A DNA stretch of 64,000 nucleotides from Phytophthora colocasiae (GCA_018806915.1 JAGKQI010000049.1:1984001-2048000); one strand, 5' to 3'; counted from the stretch's first letter, positions 48,645 to 62,331 are shown. Notes: a model not told the origin generated them from the sequence alone. Program-made: numbers and translations.

Positions 48645-49839
48645 AATAGAAAGAAACAGTAATTCGATATGTTAAGTACCGACAAATTTATTCCACTTTA
48701 AGTCAAATCTACTCACCTAATAGTTAGCTGTACTTACCGCTTAAAACGTTTCCCTCTTTCTGGTGTAACGTCAACTAGACTTGAATGTTGGTAACGCTAC
48801 TTAGCTGTATCTAATATGATTTCTCACTCTATACACGATAGTACTTGGTAGCACTCTCAAACCTTTTTTACAAAGTTATTAAACATTGAAGTGACGTTTC
48901 AAAAGCTCGCCTTTGACCGACCATAACTCAATTTAGACTTGCACTCTATCAAATCTGTATAGATGGATCTAACGTACCTATTTATGCTCTTTCCAATGGT
49001 GCCTTGTGTGACTACCAAACCTTATATCTCAAGTCAGTATTATCTTATACTGGATTTTTCAAAGAAGAGACATTTTTGATAGTGTACCTTTATTACGCAC
49101 ATGTAAGCAATGTACTTTTCAAACTGTTTCCTGTGGTGTCCCGTGTGGCGGCCAGATTAAACACCTGAAGTCAGTTTTATCTTATACAAGGAGTTTTAAA
49201 CACGGAGACGTTTTAAGGATGGTTGTCTTATTTATATCACATGTGAGTCTCGCCATTATGCTCTCCGTGTCGAAATACGGTACCTCACCAATTTTCGTAT
49301 AGTGACGTGTAGTATTAAAGAAGTTAAAAATAAAGATGATCAGCCCATTTATGCTGATCTCACAATCAACTTCCCTGTGTCGAAATACTCCACTCACAAC
49401 TTTTCATATAGTGAAGTTCAGTATTGAAGGAGTTTAAAAAAACTGGTTCAGTCGTTTGTTTATATCACAAGGGAGTACTGTCATACATTTTCCAATATAC
49501 GGCCGATTTCACTCAGTTTTGACTCCGCAGTTGACATGGCTTTTTTGTATGGGATTTCCAAAATTATATAGTGGTACTAAAAAACTAAAATAGTTAATGA
49601 ATGAAACAACAACAAAAAAATATTTGGGTTTTTGGACGTTTTGAGGACCCTATATCAACGTTCGAGGACCTTATATGGGCGTCTATTTTAGGTATCGGGG
49701 GCCCTAAAGAATCTTAGCATGAACATTCATCCGCGTTGGAAATATATATAGTAGCAGTAGTCTCCCTGTCCTTGATGTACGTAACACCCCATTTATTTTA
49801 GAGGCAGTCTTTTTACCTCTGAGCGGAATCCGATTTTTA

Positions 49840-49966
49840 CGGTACACTGGTGCATGGTACAAGGGTACATTAATACATTATACACAGGTACATGGGTACA
49901 TGGTACACTGGTACATGGTACACAGGAACATGAGTACATGGGTACATAGGTACATGGTACACTGGT
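49840..49966 (-). repeat. Minisatellite of X6 (short variant)
   Basis: It is the reverse complement of the X3 arrangement, unlike the other minus-strand arms X2 and X4. Confidence 0.85.
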
Positions 49967-50630
49967 TCATCGCCTGTCTATGTCATATGGGAGGCTTACC
50001 ATCATCTTCCCCGTGTCGAAATACCCCACCTCACAAATTTTCGTACAGTGAAGTGAAGTATTGACGAAGTTTTGAAAATTGGCTGATTGGACCGTCTATA
50101 CGACATGAGAGTACAGTCATACATTTTCAAGCCAACTATTTTTTTCACTCACGCTGTTTGGACTCCGGAAATGACGAAAACCCAAAATTAATAATTTTAG
50201 GTAGCTCCAAACTCACTAGTTTAGGTCCGCGACACGTCTTTCCGAAAAGTCAAGCCCTCGGACACGTCCGTACCAAGCCCCTATATTAACAGAATAGAAA
50301 TTAGATGAGAGAGGTATTTAGGACAGAATGGAACGTGTGTTGATGAGTACATAATAAAGAGATACTTAGCTTTAGGAGTGACCAGAATACTGGTGGTGGT
50401 GTGTATTGAAGAAGAGAAGCGCTTAGTGGCCGTCAAAAGACGAAGTGAAGAGGGAGAAGGAGCTTATTATGACTCCTTCTATAGTTATGCTTAAGTCAAG
50501 TGTAGCAGCTTAGACAGGTTTACAGATCAGCTCTGGGGTACACTGTACCATAGTAAAATGGCTACCTCAACAAACAGTATGGGAAAAAGTACGCAACTAG
50601 TCTAACTTGCTAAGCTACCCGCTTCAGTAC

Positions 50631-51329
50631 TTACTCACCGATTGAAATCACCGTCAAGCGCCAGTGCTGCCCAAGTCTTTCCGCTACCATCATCGCCAGC
50701 GCTTCGTCGGTTTCAGCAGTGAGGAACCACTCGCCGCCGATGTTCTTCCATCCGCGCCGTTCGCCGTTCGCCTTCGCACGCTTGTTCGGGTTGCGCCACG
50801 GGAACGTCCTCAAGTGTGCGAGTACGTCTTCGTACACTTGTTGCGTCGTGAGTTGCGGTTCGCCTCGAAGTTCTTCGTCGGCTTGAGCAGCATCGGCGAT
50901 CACTTCTTCATCAGCTCCCGCGACCTTCAGCGTGATGGACATGAACCTCGTCGTCGTCCGCTGAATGATCGCTCCCATGGCCTCTTGATCCATCGCACGC
51001 CACGCTGAAGGGGTGAAACGCCACGCCACGTCGGTCACCAACATCACGGCCAGGCGTCGCCACGTAGTGTCCCTCCGCATGAAACTTGCCGCCTTGAAGT
51101 CCGTGTAGCCGATCATGTTCAACAGGAAGCTGTACCCTGCGATCTGGTCGAACGATGGCTTGACGTTGTTGTCACCGTGGAAGACGTTCGTCAGCTTGGC
51201 CCAGACGTACAGGATGTCGAACGCATGCAGCACGTGGGGCTTCAAAAGGTACTGCATCATCACCATCTGCCCGCCGATGATATGCCAGTAGTGGCTGTAG
51301 AGGCGCACCGTGTCGAAAATGCTGGCCAC
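50631..51329 (-). CDS. Gene B, copy in X6 (intact frame)
   Basis: Undisrupted 232-codon frame as in the reference copy at 21687-22385. Confidence 0.45.
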   Translation of the reverse strand: MASIFDTVRLYSHYWHIIGGQMVMMQYLLKPHVLHAFDILYVWAKLTNVFHGDNNVKPSFDQIAGYSFLLNMIGYTDFKAASFMRRDTTWRRLAVMLVTDVAWRFTPSAWRAMDQEAMGAIIQRTTTRFMSITLKVAGADEEVIADAAQADEELRGEPQLTTQQVYEDVLAHLRTFPWRNPNKRAKANGERRGWKNIGGEWFLTAETDEALAMMVAERLGQHWRLTVISIGE

Positions 51330-51876
51330 TCGTATAGACGGGCCATTGAGCCAATTTTCAAAACTTCGTCAATACTTCACTTTACCATACGAAAATTTGT
51401 GAGGTGGGATATTTCGACACGGGGAAGATGATGGTGGGATCCCCATAAGACATAGACGGGACAATCAGCCAGTTTTTGAAACTTTCTCAATACTTCACTT
51501 CACTAAACGAAAACTTGTGACGTGAGGTTTTACGATACGGGGAAGATGACGGTAAGACTCCCATGTAGCATAAACAGGCCAAAAACACGTATAACACCTT
51601 CATGTAAAAACTCCTTGTATAAGTAAATACTGACTTGGGATATAAGATCTGGCAGACGCACGTGGTACCATCCGGAAAGAGCATGAAAAAGTACATTGTT
51701 TTCATGTGCGTAAGAAAGGGGAACGGTATATATAGCCAATGATAGAGCAAGAAACGTCTAATTTTTTAATATGCCTGTATAAGCTAATACTGACATGGGA
51801 TTACAGTCATACATATTCAAGACAACTTGTTTTTCACTCTCCAATTTTCTGCCGATTTCACTGAGTTTTGGCTTCG

Positions 51877-52507
51877 CAATCGACTCGGAGTTTTTGTATG
51901 GGATTTCCTATATTAAGGTTGATGACCAGCTATTCTCGACATGCTACAGCACCTCCATGCTCTTAAAAGCCAACATTCGTTTAGTGAGCATTATTAACCA
52001 TTTTAGCCAATCCATGAACGCTATTAGTTGCATTTTAGCTAATAGATGTAGACCGGGACCATCGACTACGCGTCATGGAACCATCGACTTCATGCAAAAC
52101 ATGGCACAAAACTGTGATTTTGGGACCATCAGAGCCATCGACTACGCTGTATTCGGCGTACTCTACGTCTAGTTGATAAAATAGAGTATTGATAAAGTAG
52201 AGTATAGGAAAAGTACGTTATTTACACCTTCTCTATATTTTTCCCACACTTGCTTTTCTACACTTTATACTTCGTACACTTTACTTACATTTTACTTTAT
52301 TTAATTCGTTTTTTTTGCACACTTCTTCATACACTTCATTTTCAAACACTTTACTTTGTTTATTCCACCCCATACATACAATTTTGTACTCTTTTTCTTC
52401 ACTCTACGTTTCATTGTTTACTCTACACACTACATTTCTGCATTTCAACCATCCTAAAGTTTACACTCTACTTTTCTTTACACTTTCTAACTTCTTTTAT
52501 TTTACCA
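51877..52507 (+). repeat. S6: junction spacer, plus orientation
   Basis: 631 bp between the B ends of X6 and X7. It has the same orientation as S2 although it occupies the mirror position of S2 about the 36.5-kb axis, where minus would be expected. Confidence 0.85.
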
Positions 52508-53052
52508 CGAAGCCAAAACTCAGTGAAATCGGCAGAAAATTGGAGAGTGAAAAACAAGTTGTCTTGAATATGTATGACTGTAATCCCATGTCAGTATTAG
52601 CTTATACAGGCATATTAAAAAATTAGACGTTTCTTGCTCTATCATTGGCTATATATACCGTTTCCCTTTCTTACGCACATGAAAACAATGTACTTTTTCA
52701 TGCTCTTTCCGGATGGTACCACGTGCGTCTGCCAGATCTTATATCCCAAGTCAGTATTTACTTATACAAGGAGTTTTTACATGAAGGTGTTATACGTGTT
52801 TTTGGCCTGTTTATGCTACATGAGTCTTACCGTCATCTTCCCCGTATCGTAAAACCTCACGTCACAAGTTTTCGTTTAGTGAAGTGAAGTATTGAGAAAG
52901 TTTCAAAAACTGGCTGATTGTCCCGTCTATGTCTTATGGGGATCCCACCATCATCTTCCCCGTGTCGAAATATCCCACCTCACAAATTTTCGTATGGTAA
53001 AGTGAAGTATTGACGAAGTTTTGAAAATTGGCTCAATGGCCCGTCTATACGA

Positions 53053-53749
53053 GTGGCCAGCATTTTCGACACGGTGCGCCTCTACAGCCACTACTGGCAT
53101 ATCATCGGCGGGCAGATGGTGATGATGCAGTACCTTTGAAGCCCCACGTGCTGCATGCGTTCGACATCCTGTACGTCTGGGCCAAGCTGACGAACGTCTT
53201 CCACGGTGACAACAACGTCAAGCCATCGTTCGACCAGATCGCAGGGTACAGCTTCCTGTTGAACATGATCGGCTACACGGACTTCAAGGCGGCAAGTTTC
53301 ATGCGGAGGGACACTACGTGGCGACGCCTGGCCGTGATGTTGGTGACCGACGTGGCGTGGCGTTTCACCCTTCAGCGTGGCGTGCGATGGATCAAGAGGC
53401 CATGGGAGCGATCATTCAGCGGACGACGACGAGGTTCATGTCCATCACGCTGAAGGTCGCGGGAGCTGATGAAGAAGTGATCGCCGATGCTGCTCAAGCC
53501 GACGAAGAACTTCGAGGCGAACCGCAACTCACGACGCAACAAGTGTACGAAGACGTACTCGCACACTTGAGGACGTTCCCGTGGCGCAACCCGAACAAGC
53601 GTGCGAAGGCGAACGGCGAACGGCGCGGATGGAAGAACATCGGCGGCGAGTGGTTCCTCACTGCTGAAACCGACGAAGCGCTGGCGATGATGGTAGCGGA
53701 AAGACTTGGGCAGCACTGGCGCTTGACGGTGATTTCAATCGGTGAGTAA
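53053..53749 (+). pseudogene. Gene B, copy in X7 (two homopolymer deletions)
   Basis: One base is missing in the T run near 53137 and one in the C run near 53369. Both are also missing in X4, at the mirrored sites. The rest matches the reference. Confidence 0.5.
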
Positions 53750-54413
53750 GTACTGAAGCGGGTAGCTTAGCAAGTTAGACTAGTTGCGTACTTTTTCCCA
53801 TACTGTTTGTTGAGGTAGCCATTTTACTATGGTACAGTGTACCCCAGAGCTGATCTGTAAACCTGTCTAAGCTGCTACACTTGACTTAAGCATAACTATA
53901 GAAGGAGTCATAATAAGCTCCTTCTCCCTCTTCACTTCGTCTTTTGACGGCCACTAAGCACTTCTCTTCTTCAATACACACCACCACCAGTATTCTGGTC
54001 ACTCCTAAAGCTAAGTATCTCTTTATTATGTACTCATCAACACACGTTCCATTCTGTCCTAAATACCTCTCTCATCTAATTTCTATTCTGTTAATATAGG
54101 GGCTTGGTACGGACGTGTCCGAGGGCTTGACTTTTCGGAAAGACGTGTCGCGGACCTAAACTAGTGAGTTTGGAGCTACCTAAAATTATTAATTTTGGGT
54201 TTTCGTCATTTCCGGAGTCCAAACAGCGTGAGTGAAAAAAATAGTTGGCTTGAAAATGTATGACTGTACTCTCATGTCGTATAGACGGTCCAATCAGCCA
54301 ATTTTCAAAACTTCGTCAATACTTCACTTCACTGTACGAAAATTTGTGAGGTGGGGTATTTCGACACGGGGAAGATGATGGTAAGCCTCCCATATGACAT
54401 AGACAGGCGATGA

Positions 54414-54540
54414 ACCAGTGTACCATGTACCTATGTACCCATGTACTCATGTTCCTGTGTACCATGTACCAGTGTACCATGTACCCATGTACCTGTGTAT
54501 AATGTATTAATGTACCCTTGTACCATGCACCAGTGTACCG
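54414..54540 (+). repeat. Minisatellite of X7 (short variant)
   Basis: Same arrangement as X3 and X5. Confidence 0.85.
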
Positions 54541-55688
54541 TAAAAATCGGATTCCGCTCAGAGGTAAAAAGACTGCCTCTAAAATAAATGGGGTGTTACG
54601 TACATCAAGGACAGGGAGACTACTGCTACTATATATATTTCCAACGCGGATGAATGTTCATGCTAAGGTTCTTTAGGGCCCCCGATACCTAAAATAGACG
54701 CCCATATAAGGTCCTCGAACGTTGATATAGGGTCCTCAAAACGTCCAAAAACCCAAATATTTTTTTGTTGTTGTTTCATTCATTAACTATTTTAGTTTTT
54801 TAGTACCACTATATAATTTTGGAAATCCCATACAAAAAAGCCATGTCAACTGCGGAGTCAAAACTGAGTGAAATCGGCCGTATATTGGAAAATGTATGAC
54901 AGTACTCCCTTGTGATATAAACGAACGACTGAACCAGTTTTTTAAACTCCTTCAATACTGAACTTCACTAAATGAAAAGTTGTGAGTGGAGTATTTCGAC
55001 ACAGGGAAGTTGATTGTGAGATCAGCATAAATGGGCTGATCATCTTTATTTTTAACTTCTTTAATACTACACGTCACTATACGAAAATTGGTGAGGTACC
55101 GTATTTCGACACGGAGAGCATAATGGCGAGACTCACATGTGATATAAATAAGATAACCATCCTTAAAACGTCTCCGTGTTTAAAACTCCTTGTATAAGAT
55201 AAAACTGACTTCAGGTGTTTAATATGGCCGCCACACGGGACACCACAGGAAACAGTTTGAAAAGTACATTGCTTACATGTGCGTAATAAAGGTACACTAT
55301 CAAAAATGTCTCTTCTTTGAAAAATCCAGTATAAGATAATACTGACTTGAGATATAAGGTTTGGTAGTCACACAAGGCACCATTGGAAAGAGCATAAATA
55401 GGTACGTTAGATCCATCTATACAGATTTGATAGAGTGCAAGTCTAAATTGAGTTATGGTCGGTCAAAGGCGAGCTTTTGAAACGTCACTTCAATGTTTAA
55501 TAACTTTGTAAAAAAAAAGGTTTGAGAGTGCTACCAAGTACTATCGTGCATAGAGTGAGAAATCATATTAGATACAGCTAAGTAGCGCAACCAACATTCA
55601 AGTCTAGTTGACGTTACACCAGAAAGAGGGAAACGTTTTAAGCGGTAAGTACAGCTAACTATTAGGTGAGTAGAATTGACTTAAAGTG

Positions 55689-55881
55689 TGTTAAAGTTGC
55701 AATCATTTCATAGTAAAACCTCTCTATCAAGATAATAGTGGATCTCACTATAACAATAGTAGAGAGTAGTGTAGTTCTTAGCCACCAGTCATTCCCACAC
55801 CACTGCGTTGACGTTTAAACTTTAAAACATAACTTCTTCTTCTTCTTTCCCCTCAACTACTCCAGCTTCACCCTTGCAACA
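55689..55881 (+). repeat. Copia-1b 5' LTR (193 bp)
   Basis: Ends TG...CA. An imperfect hairpin at 55720-55766 pairs CTCTCTA with TAGAGAG and ATAGTG with CACTAT. Confidence 0.95.
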
Positions 55882-55903
55882 GGTCATGAGCCCAAGTCAC
55901 GCC
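55882..55903 (+). promoter_or_regulatory. Copia-1b primer binding site (tRNA-Met anticodon arm)
   Basis: GGTCATGAGCCCAAG starts directly after the LTR. It contains the gag ATG (55886-55888), which pairs with the CAT anticodon. Confidence 0.65.
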
Positions 55904-58900
55904 TCGAACGATGACTTTCCACGCCTCGTCGGTGCTGAAAACTTCGACGTGTGGAAGACTCGTGTATGCGCATCTCTCGACGGGAAACATCTCCTCGGCT
56001 TCGTGAAGAAACCGGACTACGATGGAATCTCGGAGGATGAAACGGAAGAAAGCGATGGCGACATGTCTGACGTCGATGACAAGCCAAGGCGCAAGCCAGC
56101 GACGACCCTCGAAATCGACTCCGACGCGGTGGACTTTGACGAAAGTGATGAAGAACTGAAGCCAACCTCGGGTTCTGAGGAGGACTCCGATGAGGAATCC
56201 GACACCGCTACTAAGCGCAAGAATCTGCCCACCATCCGCCCCTTCAACCGCCACCAAGCTACCAAAACCAAGAAACGTGTTGTTAAGGAGAAGCCCCAAC
56301 CTCTCAGTCAGTATGAGCGACGCCGCAAGGAGGCCAAGACGAAGGCGTTCCTGGTGAAGACCATGGACAACACGCATGTTCGTCTGGTTCGCAATCTCAC
56401 GACGTCCTACGAAATCTTCTCTTTCATCTGCAAGAAGTACGAGGGTGCAGCTTTTCATGGCGACCCCTACTTCATCCAGCACTACTTGATGGAAATCAAG
56501 TACGACGAAGGGAGTAACTTAACAGAGTTCTTCCTCAAGCTGGAGAATGCGATGAAAGCCCCAGAAGAGGCCACCGAATCGGTGATGACGGAAGGACAGA
56601 AGTCAATCTACCTGTTCCATTCCATGCCCAAGTCCTGGAAGAATGACCTTCGCATTTGGAAGAGCCAGCGGAAGTATATCCCGTATGAGGATCTAAAGCA
56701 AAGCATCGAGGGCAAGGTCCGTGACCTTCAAGCCCAAGAACGGTACACGCTATCGAAAGGAACCCCGGAAACGACAGCAACCAAGAATGAGCGCGCTCTC
56801 GTCGCAGCTGCTCCGGTGACCACGGCTTCGAGTCCTACCTCTAGCAATGTCTGTTCGTGGTTTGGTGATCGGCCTCGTCACAACATTCGCCTGTGTCGTG
56901 GCTTGCAAAAGGACCTACGAGACGGTCGTGTCAAGGCTGGTACTGTACTCCCAGCCAACTTTGCTTTCAAAGGTGGGAGTACGCAGCGTACTCATCCGTA
57001 CCGCAACACCCACAACAACTCTCGAGACCGTGGGCGCACCACCAATAACCGCGATCACGACAGCTCCGATCGCCGTGATCAGCGAAACAGGGGAGGTGCT
57101 GCCTCTAAACGAAACAGTCATAGTCAACATCGTGACCACGACCAATCCAAATCATGCCCCCTTCAGTCGGATTCCGACGGTGAGGTAGCAGTCCATGGCA
57201 GCACCCGTAAGGTGTTTCACCAAGAGCGCCGTGACGTGGGTTTAATAGCGGTTGCTACGACAGTCAACTCACCTGTAAGCCTCTCGGCTCAGGCCAACGT
57301 TCAACTGGATCCTACATGGACCATAGACTCTGGGTGTACGCGTCACGTAACGCACTAGTCCCAATGGTTTACTGATATAACCACCAGTGGTGGGTCCATC
57401 ACAGTCGGCGGTAAAAACCAAATCCCGATTGAAGGCATTGGACGCGTCGACCTGGAAGTACTCGACTCTAAGGGCAACTCTCAGACGATGTCTCTCCAGG
57501 GTGTACTGTACGCGCCACAACTGCACTTCAGTTTACTTTCAGTCCCGGCAGCTGTTAAGCATAACTTCCGCTTCAACTTTGACCGCAAGAAATGCACCAT
57601 GCATACTGACCGGCGCCTCAGCATTAAAGCTCCCATGGCTACTACTACGGATCTATACCAGTTCTACGCCCAACCAAAGGCCACCTCTACGGCACTCATA
57701 GCTAAAGGTAAGCAACGATCTTTTCTGCTATTACACAAACGTCTTGGCCATCCTAACGCTCGCACTTTGCGTTATTTATCTAGGAAGCTTTCCATTCATG
57801 GACTTGACGGAACCGCGTCTGTAACGCCGCCAGCAGATTTCTTCTGTGTTGCCTGCACGTTAGCGAAGTCTCACCGCTCCCCTTTCTACTCTAATATAAT
57901 TGTTGAACGTGCTACATCGCCCTTGGGCAAAGTCCATTCCGACATTTGTGGTCCATTACCTGTACCTAGCCTTACTGGTTGTCGTTACTTTGTGATCTTT
58001 ATCGATGACTTCTCTCAATATATGTTTACGTACCCGCTTAAAGCCCGTAGTGATCTGTTTGCGTGCTACGAAGATTTTAGAAAGAAGGCTCTGAACATCT
58101 TTAGAAAGGATGTCCAAGTTCTTGAATGGCGCCGCCAGCACATCGATGATGAAGAAATCCGGGTGCTGCAAGCGGATAATGCTAAGGAATATGAGAAACT
58201 GGGTCGTTTGATCTTTAATAAGTATGGTACGCATGCCCAGTTCACGAATGCTTATACACCTCAGCAGAATGGTGTTGCTGAACGACGAAACCGAACAATC
58301 TTGGAACGTGTTCGAGCCCTACTGTTGGATGGCAACCTTCCCAAACAGCTTTGGGCAGAATGTATCTGTCATGTGACTACACTGATTAATATGACGCCGT
58401 GCTCCAAAACTGATGGTCGTACACCCCACGAACTATGGTACAACCGTATCCCATCCATGGATTATATTAAGGTATTTTGATGCAGTGCATATGTCCACAT
58501 TACGGAGCAATACCGCGACAAGCTTGATGCCCGTGCACGTCTGTGCATGTATCTTGGCATCCCCGATCACAAGAAAGGCTTTCGGTTACTGGACATTAAC
58601 ACACATGCTATCGTGTACAGTCGTGATGTCATTTTTAAAGAGGACGAATTCCCCTCTCTAGCTGACAAGACGACGACTCGTCGCCTAACACAACGAGAGC
58701 AAACGCACCACCTTGCTCCTACACCTCTGCCTCAACCACAGTCTGCTCCGACTGTTCAGTCTCAGCACCAACCACCCTTGCTCCGAGACGCGACTGAGAC
58801 CGATGTCATTCACTCTTTCCGAACTGAGCCAACACCTGGCTCACCAGTGTCTCCTTCCCGCAAACGCCCCCGCTTGGCCACGACAAATGTACGGCTTGAT

Positions 58901-60514
58901 GCTGCGGAGGACATCAACGAACAGGGACAACGCAGAGAGCTACTCTACACACTACTAGCTATTCGGTATGTGTCTGAACCCATTACGTATAAAGAAGCAA
59001 TGAGGTCTTCTCATGCAAATCAGTGGCGAAAAGCTGCCAACTCAGAATACAAGTCTCTCATGGACAACAACACATGGATTCTAGTACCCCCGCCGAAGGG
59101 ACGAAAAATTCTTACTAGCCGCTGGGTTTTCGTCGTTAAGTACACCGGAACATGCGCAATTGATCGCTTTAAAGCTCGCCTGGTGATCAAAGGTTTTCTA
59201 CAACGCCATGGCATTGATTACAATGAAATATTTTCCCCTGTTATCAGGATGGAAGTACTACGACTACTGCTTACGATCGCATCCTTGCTGGATCTTGAAT
59301 TTCCTGAATGGTTTTCTTGAGGAAGACATCTACATGGCTCAACCGGAAGGATTCACAATCCCGGGCAAGGAACATCTCGTGTGCAAACTGCTCAAAAGCC
59401 TATACGGTTTAAAGCAGCCCCCCCCCGTGTCTGGTATCAAACGCTGTCTGCTTTTCTTGTCAGTCTTGGCTTCCACAAACTCCTCAAGGACAGTTGTGTT
59501 TTCCAGCGCACGACGAAAGGCATTACCTGCTATATTGCCGTGTACGATGATCTTCTGATTATTGCACTAACTCCAGCGCTCGTCAGTGAGCTTAAATCCG
59601 CCCTGAAAAAGAGGTTCTCCATGACAGATTTAGGGGAGGTGAAGTACTTTCTCGGCTGGTCTATTCAACGTGACCGCAAGAACCGAACGATCTTTATCCA
59701 CCAACACAAATATGCTACGAAGGTGATTGACCGATTCAGCGAATATATATTCCTTATCCAATTGCAACCCCAGTAGAACGGAATGCTAAACTCTCCGTGC
59801 GGCAGAAAAAGATGCGATGAAAGCCATTCCGTATCGTGAAGCTGTCGGAAGTGTTATGTACCTGATGGTAGGCACTCGACCCGACATGGCATTTTACATG
59901 CGTGAAGTTAGCCAATTTTTAGCGAATCCCGGAATGGATCACAGGAATGCTGTCATCCGAGGGCTAAAGTACCTTGCAGGTACCGGTTTGATGCTGGGAG
60001 GTTCACGGGACACCACCCCTGATAATCTTGCTGACCATCTCATGGCATACAGTGACTCGGATTATGCTAACTGCCCTGACACGAGACGTTCTGTCGGAGG
60101 CTATGTCACTACACTCGCTAATAGTCCCATCTCATGGCTCTCACGCAAACACCACACTGTGGTCCTGTCAACAACAGAGGCAGAATATATCGCCCTGTGC
60201 CATTGTATGCAAGAAATGATATTCCTCCAACTACTCTTAGGAGAACTTGGTTTGCTACAACGCAGGCCAACATTATTTACGAGGATAATCAGAGCTGTAT
60301 AAAAATCTCCTACAACCCTGAAATGCATGGGAGGTCAAAGCATATCCGCATTAGATATTGCTTTGTTCAGGAGAAAGTTGAACGACACGAATTCAGCGTC
60401 GAGTACTGCAACACTAAAGATATGGTTGCTGACATTTTTACAAAAGCTCTTGATAAGCATCAGTTTAGAGAACTAAGAAGGAAACTAAGGATTGATTCCC
60501 TAAAAGCTGAGTAG
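55886..60514 (+). pseudogene. Copia-1b gag-pol polyprotein, broken
   Basis: Gag begins at ATG 55886. Compared with copy a, this copy keeps six extra bases near 56362, but its zinc knuckle is ruined (CSWFGD in place of CSYCD near 56856). It also has a private nonsense codon, TAG at 57356-57358, 21 bp after the protease DSG (57327-57335). The integrase part (57488-58480) is intact here, with HSDICGP, LQADNAKEY and QQNGVAERRN. The TGA at 58478-58480, the reverse transcriptase deletion near 59300 and the break near 60290 are shared with copy a. The C run near 59418 has nine bases, against eight in copy a and the seven the frame requires. RNase H ends at 60514. Confidence 0.9.
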
Positions 60515-60751
60515 AATCCTACTTAAACATAAATGAAACGATTGCATGAAGCGTGCCTATATTGTACTGCGATTTTTTTCCACTGGGTTTTATTGTTGAT
60601 CGCAAAAGGTTTTTCCTCGTTGAGGTTTCCCTGGTGTCATACCGAATTTTACAGGCACAAGAATATTTTAACCATGCACAAACACTGATTTGCTAGGAAG
60701 GTTCATCATTAGTAAGGCAAACCTGCAGAAATCCCTACCGACTCAAATCAC

Positions 60752-62152
60752 CTACTTGAAAACGATGAACGGACGAACGAAAGCGAAGAAATTGATCCAA
60801 TGAGCCGCTGACGAGATTGGCTTGCCGTCGCCGGAGTCGTATATAGTACGCTTGGAACCTTCAACAGTGAGCACAACGCAGTGACCGACGAAGCTGTGAT
60901 TGTAAGCGCCAACCAGATAAATTCCATCCACGAGATCGAGTTCTTGTAGTACACGCGCTCCACGGCGACCGGGAACGGATAATTCTTCTTCGTAAGAGCA
61001 TTATATCTGAAATCGCGACCATCATCACGAAGGCGCCGAAGAAACCGAAGCACTGTCTTCCAGGTGGCTCCCTCAGTAAGATCCACTTGGTTCAACTTGA
61101 GCTCATCTTGAACAAAAAATCATCAATTTCCTGCTGTGTAATTATATCCGGACGACCAGCCAATTCAGCAGCGCGATTCAGTGCATTAAACATGCACAGG
61201 TTTTGTCCATCAGCTCCCAGCAGAAATGTTCCATACGTGTCACCCTTACAAAATTGCTCGAAATGTTCAATCTTCGAAGCTATCCAACGATCCACAAGAT
61301 CCATTTCATCGTTAAAATTATCCTCACACAATTGCTCTATTGGCTCCCAAGTCTCCACGTAGTACTTTCCAATTCCGACTTCATTTAATGCCCAAAGCAC
61401 GTGATACTCACGCCCAAACTTTCCATCACGTCGGTTGTTGATGCGAGCAACATTCCACTTCGCCTTGGTAGTTGCATATCCATTGGAAACGGTCACACGA
61501 CTTAGGCCATAGTATTTGCCATTGATCGGATAATAGATCACCTCGTTATCAGGCACACTAGGGTCGAGAACAGCAGATACTTGGTCTGTTGCAGCAGTCA
61601 CCGAGTCGGTAGCAGCAGCTGCGGAGTCGGTTGCAGCAGCCGCCGAGTCGTTTGCAGCAGCCGCTGAGTCGGTTGCAGCAGTGGCCAGATCCGTCCGAGA
61701 AGTCGCAGAAGCGCACTTGCAATTCTTGCAAGCGGCGGAAATCTCCGTATTTACAAACGTACAAATCAAACATACCCAAGTTGTGCAGCCTGACTCCACA
61801 GACTGAGCAGTGCAGACAGAGACACGTGGTGCAGCAATGGTGTCACTATTTCCCCCGTTTTAGTGACATGTGCACTGCACACTTCCGCCCTGGTCGGCTC
61901 CACCTCGTCAGCGGTGCCGCAGACCGTTCCTGCCGTCTCTCCATCCCCTGAAGCGATGCGAACATGATCCCCGTGGTGTGATGCGTCTCCTGCTGCTGAC
62001 TGCGTGCATCTCGCGGCCTTGCGTGCCCGCTTGAGTGCCCTAATCTTGGAAGCAGTCCGGGGCTTCCTCTTCTTCTGGGTTTTCGTACCAGGAGCCGGCG
62101 TGCCCCGAAGCGCTTCCTCACGTGTGATCCCAGTCACCCTAATGCGTGCCAT
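60752..62152 (-). pseudogene. Copia-1b accessory gene, antisense to pol: RanBP2 zinc finger, chromodomain-like, cysteine protease
   Basis: Copy of the gene at 10865-12268 with the same domains. The basic N-terminus from ATG 62152 is in frame here, whereas copy a has small insertions there. One G is missing from a run near 61852, which copy a has. So each copy is intact where the other is broken over the N-terminal half, showing that a continuous frame existed. The breaks in the T run near 61117 and before the histidine box are shared. The stop is at 60752-60754. The 237 bp between the end of pol and this gene hold no recognised feature. Confidence 0.6.
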
Positions 62153-62331
62153 TGGCTTGCCAAGCGCCAGCCTCACTTCGCTACAACAAGGGCAGCGCCA
62201 AGCTATGGCTGCAGGACGCTGGCTTCCACGTGGAGCAATGTGTGACTGAGGGGGCACTACTTATGTTCGCAAGTACCTACCAAATTAAATAATTGCGTAG
62301 GTCGATCATCTATGTAATGATGCAGGGAGGC

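Larger units (their letters stand above)
47448..51876 (-). repeat. X6: inverted arm (4429 bp)
   Basis: Contains gene A (47932-48644), empty copia-1 site, short-variant minisatellite (49840-49966) and intact gene B (50631-51329). Confidence 0.95.
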
